Notes under the pieces: generated by a model
What the model saw: the letters and a program-made list of their open reading frames with translations, nothing else
What the model was told of the DNA's origin: nothing
The model's database searches: none
Translations under genes and position numbers: made by a program
Shown: positions 25,764-32,916 of the stretch, piece after piece
Position numbering within the stretch: position 1 is the first letter of the stretch
How the letters are laid out: every line of letters begins with the position of its first letter
Origin: JALYRV01 sp036675475
GTDB lineage: Bacteria > Acidobacteriota > Vicinamibacteria > Vicinamibacterales > SCN-69-37
DNA length: 64,000 nucleotides
NCBI GenBank assembly: GCA_036675475.1
Contig: JAKFEY010000027.1
Coordinates: forward strand, 50,451 to 114,450
Reading direction: 5' to 3'

Positions 25764-26648
25764 TCAGAAGCGGCGCTGGGCAACGATGATCTGATCTTCT
25801 TCCCGGACGATGGTGTTGACGTCGGCGTCGAAGTCCTTGTACTTGCCGTCGACCAGCCGCCGGATCTTGAGGCGGCTATACGTGCCGCGCTCGGTGAGGC
25901 CGCCCGCCGCGGCAATCGCCTTGCCGACCGTGAGATCGGGCGTCCAGACCTGCGGCCCCGTCTGCTTCACGTAGCCGTTGAGGAAGAACTGCGGCGCCTT
26001 GGGCACGAACACCTGATCGCCGTCCTGCAGCTGCGGGTCGGATCGCAGCGCGTCCAGGTCGGCGCGCTCCACGCGCTGCGTCATGTAGCTGTCGGGCCCG
26101 ACTTCTCCGGCTGCCGTGCCCGGCTTCTTTCGCCGAATCTCGACGTACGACCCGGCCAGCGCCGTGAGCTGGGCCTTCGACAGGGCGCGCGACAGCGTCA
26201 TCTCAGTACCCTGAAGCGTCAGATCGCCAGGCGAGTTGACCTGCCCCTTCACCTGGATCGTCTGGCTGCGATACGCGATGACGCCGGCCACCACCTGGGG
26301 ATTACTCAAGTACTTGCCGTCGACCAGACGCTTGCGAACCTCGGCTTCGATGCCGCGGATCGACAGGCCGGCCACTTTCAGATCGCCAATAAACGGAAAG
26401 TTGATGAGGCCGTCCGGCCCGACCTTGAACTCTTTCGGCAGCTCCGCCTCGCCGTAGATGACGATGCTGAGCTCGTCGTCCGGGCCAACCTCGTAGGCTT
26501 TGGCGTCGGGCGCCGGGAGTGCGGGCGCCTGGGCGGCGGCCGGCGGCGCGGCCGGCGGCGGTGGCGGCTGCTGTGCCGACGACTGCGCCGCGGCGGGCGA
26601 CGCCGCCAGCAGCGCGATGAAGCAGAGCGAAAGCATGCGGGTAGTCAT
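25764..26648 (-). CDS. Wza-like polysaccharide export protein (SLBB domains)
   Basis: The 294-aa periplasmic or outer-membrane protein has a signal peptide (LCFIALLAASPAAAQ), a Pro/Ala-rich linker, the polysaccharide-export domain (YEVGPDDELSIVIYGEAELP, then FKVGPDGLINFPFIGDLKVA) and two SLBB-like beta-grasp units (IQVKGQVNSPGDLTL; FLNGYVKQTGPQVWTPDLTV). No lipobox Cys follows the signal peptide, unlike classical Wza lipoproteins, so it may anchor differently or rely on the neighbouring barrel protein. The hairpin at 26656-26740 ends 7 nt before its ATG and no Shine-Dalgarno sequence is visible there. It is the partner expected for the Wzc-like kinase. Confidence 0.88.
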   Translation of the reverse strand: MTTRMLSLCFIALLAASPAAAQSSAQQPPPPPAAPPAAAQAPALPAPDAKAYEVGPDDELSIVIYGEAELPKEFKVGPDGLINFPFIGDLKVAGLSIRGIEAEVRKRLVDGKYLSNPQVVAGVIAYRSQTIQVKGQVNSPGDLTLQGTEMTLSRALSKAQLTALAGSYVEIRRKKPGTAAGEVGPDSYMTQRVERADLDALRSDPQLQDGDQVFVPKAPQFFLNGYVKQTGPQVWTPDLTVGKAIAAAGGLTERGTYSRLKIRRLVDGKYKDFDADVNTIVREEDQIIVAQRRF

Positions 26649-26655
26649 GGTTGAC

Positions 26656-26740
26656 GGAAACTCACTTGACTGCCGTGGTCTCGGCGCTCCCGCGCCGCTA
26701 CGAAGCGAACCCGTCTACCACGGCAAGTCAAGTGGTTTCC
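26656..26740. repeat. large imperfect inverted repeat between the barrel and Wza-like genes
   Basis: Arms of 24 nt (26656-26679 and 26717-26740) pair at 23 positions with one single-base bulge on each side; the loop of 37 nt is itself GC-rich. On the minus strand this lies between the stop of the barrel gene and the ATG of the Wza-like gene, ending 7 nt before that ATG. No run of T follows on either strand, so it is not a classical terminator. It looks like a REP-type extragenic palindrome or an mRNA structure that protects the upstream message or limits Wza translation. Confidence 0.8.
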
Positions 26741-26744
26741 GGGG

Positions 26745-27986
26745 CTAAAAGCTGAAGCCGACCGTGGTGAAAATGCGCGGCGTATCGTAGCGGCGCCCGG
26801 CCAGCACCGACTCGCGGACCGCGCGCTCGGCCGTGAGGCCAAGCCGCGTGCCCGGATATCCGCGGAGGAAAAACCCGAATCCGCCGCCGTACGCGTAGAC
26901 GCGGTCGGTCCGAGGGTCGGCCGCCTGCCCGATGGGATCCTCGTAGACGAGGTCATAGTAACGCCCCGTCCCGATGATTTCGAACCGGTCGTGCGGCCGC
27001 CAGGCGACCGACGTGGTGCCGCCCTGCTGCACGTAGAACGTGTAGGCCTCGTCGCCCGACCAGGCCAGATCCCGATCGGCGCCGAACGCGATCCGTATCT
27101 GATCCCACAGCACGAAGGCGGCGCTCGCGCGCGCCACCGGGCCCGAAAACGACGGCGCGAGCGGATCGCGCGCCTTGCGCTCGCGCCAGCCGGCCTCGAT
27201 GTAGCCTTCGATGGCCGCGTCGCGCTTGCCCTCGATGCCCGCGAACACCGCGATGTCGTCGGCATCGCGAATGGTCGCGACGTCGAACCGCGCGCGGCTC
27301 ACTTCGCCCGAGAAGCGGAACGACGACAGCGGCGAGATCTCATACAGCAGCTGCAGCGCCAGGTCCTGATACCGCGCGTCGAGGGCGGCGGCGAGCGACG
27401 CGCCCTCGAACATCTCCTCGTCCTGATACTCGATTTCGCGATGCCTGTAGGTCAGGCGCGTGCCGAGACGGAAGCCGGGCCGGAACTCGAGGCCGGCTTC
27501 GTAGGCCGGCATTTCGCGGCCCGCGCGCTCATCGATTTCCAGGCCGGCGCGATCGTGCGACTTGCGGCGCTCCATCGCGATCCACGGACGCAGCCGCGGA
27601 TTGCGCACCTCGAGCTGCGTACGCGTGTTGCCGTCGATCGCGCGCTCCGATCGAAAGTGCGCGTAATAAATGTAGTTGCTGTCGGTCCGCACGGTGAAGC
27701 GCGCCGGGCCGAAGCGCAGCCCGGCGAGCATCCCCATGTTCACCGTCGCCATCCAGTCCGACTGCGGGTCGGCAGGGTCGTTGAACACGTTGTTGTCGCG
27801 GCCCACGTCGCGCAACCCGAAATTCGGCTGCACGAAGAGCGGCCCCAGGCGGATCTTCGCGGTCTCCGCGGGGTCCTCGACAGGCCCACTGGGCGGCGGC
27901 GGTCCCGTTTGCGCGCGCGCGGCCGCGGGCAGCGCGGCACAGGCCAGCGCCAGGACGAACCGCAGCGTGAATTGTCGTAGCGTCAC
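26745..27986 (-). CDS. outer-membrane beta-barrel protein, EPS-associated
   Basis: The 413-aa protein has a signal peptide (LALACAALPAAARAQ), then a conserved-looking start PLFVQPNFGLRDVGRDNNVF and many alternating amphipathic beta strands with aromatic girdles, ending in VGFSF. The terminal Phe is typical of BAM-inserted barrels. This matches the barrel family placed beside Wza-like genes in acidobacterial and deltaproteobacterial EPS loci, which may form the outer-membrane exit pore. It is the first gene of the long minus-strand train. Strong conservation of the first 30 mature residues is likely, but I cannot test this here. Confidence 0.78.
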   Translation of the reverse strand: MTLRQFTLRFVLALACAALPAAARAQTGPPPPSGPVEDPAETAKIRLGPLFVQPNFGLRDVGRDNNVFNDPADPQSDWMATVNMGMLAGLRFGPARFTVRTDSNYIYYAHFRSERAIDGNTRTQLEVRNPRLRPWIAMERRKSHDRAGLEIDERAGREMPAYEAGLEFRPGFRLGTRLTYRHREIEYQDEEMFEGASLAAALDARYQDLALQLLYEISPLSSFRFSGEVSRARFDVATIRDADDIAVFAGIEGKRDAAIEGYIEAGWRERKARDPLAPSFSGPVARASAAFVLWDQIRIAFGADRDLAWSGDEAYTFYVQQGGTTSVAWRPHDRFEIIGTGRYYDLVYEDPIGQAADPRTDRVYAYGGGFGFFLRGYPGTRLGLTAERAVRESVLAGRRYDTPRIFTTVGFSF

Positions 27987-28092
27987 GAGCCCCCAGCCGT
28001 TTCCGAGGCGACAGCTCCGCCCCGTCGCTACACGCGTGACGTGCGGGTACGGGAGCCCTCGTCGAGCCTTCGAGTTGACCTTTGTGTCCTAT

Positions 28093-28122
28093 ATCGTCCC
28101 ATTCGCACGCGTCACTGTCAAC
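28093..28122 (-). promoter_or_regulatory. candidate promoter for the long minus-strand EPS operon
   Basis: On the minus strand TTGACA (28117-28122) is a perfect -35 hexamer. GACGAT (28093-28098) at 18 bp spacing, or GATATA two to three bases further on, could be the -10. The spacing and the -10 match are not ideal. It lies about 110 bp upstream of the barrel gene, in the only non-coding stretch (27987-28175) before this gene train. Nothing else recognisable was seen in that stretch. Confidence 0.4.
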
Positions 28123-28175
28123 GAGCCGGCGGAATCCGCAAGTTCAGCCGCAGCAGTAACTTCCGGCTATCCGGC

Positions 28176-29300
28176 TCAGCCGTGGGCGTGAAGCGCCAGG
28201 TAGGTCTCGAGAACCGGCTGCGCCACCCGGTCCCACGTGAACGAACGCGCGGCGTCGGCGCGCGCCGCCCCCCCGAGCGCAGCCCGGAGGCCGGCGTCGG
28301 CCGCCAGGCGCCCGAGTGCGCCAGCGACGGCCGCCGGGTCACGCATCGGCACCAGCAACCCATTGCGCCCATCGTCGATCACGTCTTTCATGCCGCAGGT
28401 GCGGGTCGTCACGATCGGCAGGCCACTCGCCATGGCCTCCATGAGCACCAGGGGCGTGCCCTCGAAAAGGCTCGGCAGGACGAAGAGGCCGGCCGACGCA
28501 TAGATCCGCGCCGCCTCCTCGTCGGTCGCGGCGGAAACCAGGCGGACGCGCGATGCCGCCGCACCGAAGGCGTGCAGGACGGCGGCGTCCGGTACGCCCG
28601 CGCCGAAAATCGTCAGGGTGAGGTTCGGCCGGTCGCGCCAGAGCAGCTGCATCGCCGGCACGAGATCCTCGATGCCCTTGTTCTTCCGCCAGGTCCCGGC
28701 GAAGAGCACGCTGCGGCACTCGCCATAGTCGCGCGCGGATGCCGCGGCGGCATACACATCGGAGGCGCCGGGAAAGATCCGAAGGATCGCCGAGGCGTCG
28801 CGGCCCCGCTCCCGCAGCGCCATTGCATCGTCGCTGTTGAGGACGAACACGCGATCGGCCAGCGCGAGCGCGGTGCGCGCCTGGGTGAGCACGGTAGGCG
28901 GATGGAACCAGCGGGCACGGCGCGACGGGCCCTGGCGGCCCAGCTTCGCCTCCTCCACCGCGAGGGCCCATGCGCGCTGCTCGAGCCCGTGGCTCGTGAC
29001 CACGAGCGGCGGCAACAGGCCGGCGCGGCGCAGCAAAGCGGCCGGCGCGGCGCTGGGCTCGTGCACGTTGAGGATGTCGTAGCCGCGTCCGGCGCGCTTC
29101 GCGGCAAGCGCCCGCCGCGCGACCAGGGCCGGGAATGCCAGGCGCGCCGCGGCGCCGCCGAACCGCGGCGGCAGATCGTCGCTCGTCAGGTAGTCGACGT
29201 CATGCCCTGCGCGCGCGACCACGTCATGGATGAATCCCATGATGCGGCTCATGCCGCCCTGGCGGGCGCGCGGCACGTTATGGGCGACGAGAATCCTCAT
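28176..29300 (-). CDS. GT4 family glycosyltransferase
   Basis: The 374-aa enzyme begins MRILVAHNVPRARQGGMSRI and has YDILNVHEPSAAPAALLRR, VVTSHGLEQRAW, the strand SVLFAGTWRKNKGIEDLVPA and the donor motif FEGTPLVLMEAMASGLPIVT. The start at 29300 follows the conserved N-terminus; the open frame up to 29984 lies within the dehydrogenase gene and is a shadow. It follows the E1 gene by 11 nt. It is separated from the main EPS train by the 189-bp promoter region, so it may belong to a different transcript, but a role in the same glycan is plausible. Confidence 0.88.
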   Translation of the reverse strand: MRILVAHNVPRARQGGMSRIMGFIHDVVARAGHDVDYLTSDDLPPRFGGAAARLAFPALVARRALAAKRAGRGYDILNVHEPSAAPAALLRRAGLLPPLVVTSHGLEQRAWALAVEEAKLGRQGPSRRARWFHPPTVLTQARTALALADRVFVLNSDDAMALRERGRDASAILRIFPGASDVYAAAASARDYGECRSVLFAGTWRKNKGIEDLVPAMQLLWRDRPNLTLTIFGAGVPDAAVLHAFGAAASRVRLVSAATDEEAARIYASAGLFVLPSLFEGTPLVLMEAMASGLPIVTTRTCGMKDVIDDGRNGLLVPMRDPAAVAGALGRLAADAGLRAALGGAARADAARSFTWDRVAQPVLETYLALHAHG

Positions 29301-29311
29301 CGCCTGCCGGA

Positions 29312-31732
29312 TCAGTACGCCGCGAGCGCGCGGGCCGCGCGCTCGATTTCGGCCTCGCCCGGCAGGAACGCGTCTTCGAGCGGCGGCGAGTACGGCACCG
29401 GGGTGTCGAGGGCGCCGATGATGCGGACGGGCGCATCGAGCCATTCGAACGCCTCTTCCTGGATCACGGCCGCCACGCTTTCGCCGATGCCGCCGGTGCG
29501 CGAGTCCTCGTGCACGATCAGGATCTTGCCGCAATGGCGCGCGACGCGCAGTACGGTTTCGCGATCGAGCGGCGCAATGGTGCGCAGATCGAGCACCGAT
29601 GCGTCGATGCCGTCTTTCGCGAGCGCCTCGGCGACACGCAGCGCGACATGGACGTAGGCCCCATAGGAGATCAGTGCCAGGTCCGAACCGGCGCGGCGCA
29701 GCGCGGCGCGGCCGATCGGGATCGGCGCCGGCGCGTCCGATCCAATCGCCTGCTTGATGCGCGGATCGCGATAGAGCCCGATGTGCTCGTAGTAGAGCAC
29801 CGGATCCGGATCGGCCACCGCGGCCGCCATCAGCGCGCGCGCGTCGTGCGGCGTCGAGGGCGTCACGATCTTCAGCCCGGGCGTGCGATAGAACCACGGC
29901 TCGGTGTTCTGGCTGTGGTACGGGCCGGCATGGCGCAAGCCGCCCCACGGCATGCGCACCACCATGGGTACGTCGCCGCCCCACCGGTATCGAATCTTCG
30001 CGGCGTTGTTGACCAGTTGATTGAAGCCCGTGGCCACGAAGTCGTTGAACTGCATTTCGCCGATCGGGCGCTGGCCGGCCAGGGCCGCGCCGACGCAGAC
30101 GCCGAGCACGCCCGCCTCGGCAATCGGCGAGTTGATGATGCGGTCGCCGAATTCCTTCAGCAGCGGGCGCAAGAGCAGAAACGCGTTGCCATAAGCGCCG
30201 CCGACGTCCTCGCCGTACACGAACGTGCGCGGGTCGCCGCGCAGCGCATCGCCGACCCCCAGCATCACCGCTTCGAGAAAGGTGGCGCCCTTGCGATCGA
30301 AGGGCGGCGCGGCCTCGACCTCGGGCAGCGTGTCGTCAGGACGCGGCCGCGCGCCGGCGGGATCGATCGGATCGACGCGCGTGCGCGGCGCCTCGTCCTT
30401 GAAGACGCCGGCGCCGACGCGTGACGCGTCGGGCCACGGCGCCGCAATCACCTGCGCGGCCGCGTCCTCGACGAGCGTTTCGATTTCCTTCTTCCAGCCC
30501 TCGATCTCGCCAGGCGTAACCACGCGCTCGTCGATCAAGCGGGCGGCGTAGGTGTGAATGGGATCGCGGCCGGCCCAGTAGGCATAGCGCTCGGCATTGG
30601 CGTAGCCCTGATCGGTCAGCGGCGGATAGTCCCACGCGCCGGTCGCCGCCTGCGGTTCCTTGCCGAGATAGAGCATGTCGTCGTGATGCGCGTGCCCGCA
30701 CATCCGCATGGCCACCAGCTCAATGAGGGCCGGGCCCTTGCCGTCACGCGCGCGCTCGACGGCCCACGCAAACGCCGCGGCAATGTCATCGGCGTCGGTG
30801 CCGTCGATGGTGATGCCGGGCACGCCGTAGCCGGCCGCCTTGTCGGCGAACACGCGCACGGCGGATTGGTCGGACAGCGGCGTCGACAGCGCCGTTTGAT
30901 TGTTCTGCAGGCAGAAGACTGCGGGCAGCTTGCGCGCGGCGGCAAGGTTGATGGCTTCGTGCCACTCGCCAAGCGACGAACCGCCCTCGCCGATGAACGA
31001 CAACGCCACACGGCCGCGGCCTTCGCGCGCGAAGGCCATCGCCATGCCCGCCGCCGTCAGCGTGCTGATGGTGAGCGGCGCCGCCGCCGGAAGAATGCCC
31101 GCGCCGAGATCGCCGACGTGCAGATCGCGGCCGTCCATGGGCGGCCCGGCCTTCGCCATCTGCGCCGACAGCACCTGCCGCACAGTCTCGGCGGTGGGCC
31201 GCATGGCCAACGCGACGCCGAGGTCGCGAATCAGCGGCGCGACGACATCGCCGTTCCACCCGGAAGCCTCACGATAGGCGTCGCCGCGGCGAAGGCGAAT
31301 GCCGGCCGCGTAAATGGCTTCCTGGCCGAGCGATCGGAACCCCTTGCCCTGGAAAGCCGCCGCGCCGTATTTCACTTCCCCGCTGCCGAAAAACACCTTG
31401 AGCCGGTTGTCGGTCGCGCGTGTCAGCAGCATGCCCCGCAGCATCTCGCGCCGCTCGTCGCGCGTGAGCGACGCCTTGATCGCCTCGCGCCGCAGCAAGC
31501 CGTCGCACGCGTCGCCGAGCTCCGCGATCGCCTGCGCGCGCCGCGCCTCAGCCGTCACGCACGGCGTGGTGTCGGGCAGCGGCGCCGGCGGCGCCGCGCT
31601 GAAGCGGCGTGTCAGCTCGGCTCGAAAGCGCGACGGGTCGCCGCCCGCGGCGTCGAATGACGCCAGCACGAGATCGAGCGCGAACGGGAAGCGTTCGGTG
31701 ACGAATGCACCAAGCTTCGTGGCTACAGACAC
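29312..31732 (-). CDS. 2-oxoacid dehydrogenase E1, fused alpha and beta subunits
   Basis: The 806-aa thiamine-diphosphate enzyme joins an E1-alpha part (about 80-430) and an E1-beta part (about 480-806). The ThDP motif is GEGGSSLGEWHEA at 248-260, running to NN at 277-278 with the usual spacing. The beta half has VYGEDVGGAYGN, NSPIAEAGVLGVCVGAALAG and a transketolase-C domain ending in GGIGESVAAVIQ. This architecture matches branched-chain 2-oxoacid (BCKDH) type E1 proteins that occur as one chain. No E2 or E3 gene lies nearby, so the partners must be elsewhere. Acetoin dehydrogenase-type activity cannot be excluded. Confidence 0.87.
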   Translation of the reverse strand: MSVATKLGAFVTERFPFALDLVLASFDAAGGDPSRFRAELTRRFSAAPPAPLPDTTPCVTAEARRAQAIAELGDACDGLLRREAIKASLTRDERREMLRGMLLTRATDNRLKVFFGSGEVKYGAAAFQGKGFRSLGQEAIYAAGIRLRRGDAYREASGWNGDVVAPLIRDLGVALAMRPTAETVRQVLSAQMAKAGPPMDGRDLHVGDLGAGILPAAAPLTISTLTAAGMAMAFAREGRGRVALSFIGEGGSSLGEWHEAINLAAARKLPAVFCLQNNQTALSTPLSDQSAVRVFADKAAGYGVPGITIDGTDADDIAAAFAWAVERARDGKGPALIELVAMRMCGHAHHDDMLYLGKEPQAATGAWDYPPLTDQGYANAERYAYWAGRDPIHTYAARLIDERVVTPGEIEGWKKEIETLVEDAAAQVIAAPWPDASRVGAGVFKDEAPRTRVDPIDPAGARPRPDDTLPEVEAAPPFDRKGATFLEAVMLGVGDALRGDPRTFVYGEDVGGAYGNAFLLLRPLLKEFGDRIINSPIAEAGVLGVCVGAALAGQRPIGEMQFNDFVATGFNQLVNNAAKIRYRWGGDVPMVVRMPWGGLRHAGPYHSQNTEPWFYRTPGLKIVTPSTPHDARALMAAAVADPDPVLYYEHIGLYRDPRIKQAIGSDAPAPIPIGRAALRRAGSDLALISYGAYVHVALRVAEALAKDGIDASVLDLRTIAPLDRETVLRVARHCGKILIVHEDSRTGGIGESVAAVIQEEAFEWLDAPVRIIGALDTPVPYSPPLEDAFLPGEAEIERAARALAAY

Positions 31733-31737
31733 AGGAA

Positions 31738-32916
31738 CTAGATTCTACCGCCTTGCCCTGACCGCGGGCCGAAGACCACGACGAGAAAGAGCGCGAGACC
31801 CGCCATGCGATAACCGCCGGCGGCGAGCGGATCGAGCATGGACGCGAGCCCACGCGGCTCCATCAGGTGGCGCCACACACTCGGTGGGCTGGCGATCATG
31901 ATGGCCATGGCAAGCACGCCGAGCGCGCGGACCGCACGCGTGGTGTGCGACAGACAAAACGCGAGCGCGGGAATGGCAAGCAGCAGGTCGTAGCTCAGAT
32001 GCCGGAACGCGAGGAGTGACAACAGCGATGCCGCCGCAAGAAACCGAAGATCGAAGTCACGGTCGCGGCGCCGCCGGATCACCAGAAGGCCCGCCGCCAG
32101 GAGCAGCGCGACAGTCGCCTGCAGCGTCACCGGCGCCAGACCCGTAAAAGCCAGCAGCGGCTGCAGGCTGGTTTCGCCCGCCGGTAGATCGGCGCGGTTC
32201 TGCGTGCGCACCAGCGCCTGCAGCCATTCGGACACCACCGTCACCGGCGGGCGCATCGCGCGCGCGATGTACGCCGCACACAACACGGCCGGCGTGGCCA
32301 GTGCATACCCGGCGGTTTGCCAGCGCCGCGCGGCGAGGGCCCACAACAGCGCCGGGCCGCCTATCTGCGGCTTGATCAGCGACAGGCCGATCGACACGCC
32401 GGCGAGGCGGGGATAGCGATCGGCCCCGGCGAAGCCGGCCAGCGCCGCCGCGAACGACAGCACCGAAAACTGCAGCGGGATCCGGAACGGCGGCATCGCA
32501 AGGACCGCCGCGCCAAACAGCAGCGCGTGGGCGCGCGAGCGGACGAACCCGGCCGACAACACGGCGATCGCCGCCGACAGCGCGACGTGCAGCCACGACC
32601 AGAGCGCGATGGCGTGCGGCAGCGCCAGGAGCGCGAGCGGCGCCAGCAGAACCAGCGCGTTGGGCGGATAGTCAACGGAGGGCAGCGACGGCGCATAGAC
32701 ATCCGCGCCATCCAGCCACGCCCGGCACCACACGAGCACGACCTCGAAGTCTCCCGTGCTTTCCGCAGTCCGCCGGAACAGCAGCCCGAAGCCGACATTG
32801 GCCGCGGCCAGCATCAGCAGCGCGGCGCCCGCGATCGGCCGCCACGCGCGGCGGCTCAGCGCGGCCGCGGCTTCGCCCGCGCCGTCGGCGCCGCGGTCAG
32901 CGGATCGTCGGGCCAT
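31738..32916 (-). CDS. GT87 (DUF2029) family membrane glycosyltransferase-like protein
   Basis: The 392-aa protein has about nine membrane helices and the GT87 pattern: an early extracytoplasmic loop with FEVVLVWCRAWLDGADVYAP, then VDYPPNALVLLAPLALL, and SLIKPQIGGPALLWALA in the middle. Family members transfer mannose or arabinose from polyprenyl-phosphate donors; here that is inference. The annotated ATG lies 61 bp inside the 3' end of the upstream hrpB-like gene, an unusually long overlap. The first 25 residues are charged and low in complexity, so a later start is possible. It ends 5 nt before the E1 gene. Confidence 0.72.
   Translation of the reverse strand: MARRSADRGADGAGEAAAALSRRAWRPIAGAALLMLAAANVGFGLLFRRTAESTGDFEVVLVWCRAWLDGADVYAPSLPSVDYPPNALVLLAPLALLALPHAIALWSWLHVALSAAIAVLSAGFVRSRAHALLFGAAVLAMPPFRIPLQFSVLSFAAALAGFAGADRYPRLAGVSIGLSLIKPQIGGPALLWALAARRWQTAGYALATPAVLCAAYIARAMRPPVTVVSEWLQALVRTQNRADLPAGETSLQPLLAFTGLAPVTLQATVALLLAAGLLVIRRRRDRDFDLRFLAAASLLSLLAFRHLSYDLLLAIPALAFCLSHTTRAVRALGVLAMAIMIASPPSVWRHLMEPRGLASMLDPLAAGGYRMAGLALFLVVVFGPRSGQGGRI

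Noticed and set aside
26656..26740. The large hairpin as a rho-independent terminator
   Set aside because: No T-run follows the stem on either strand, and the downstream gene follows closely on the same strand.
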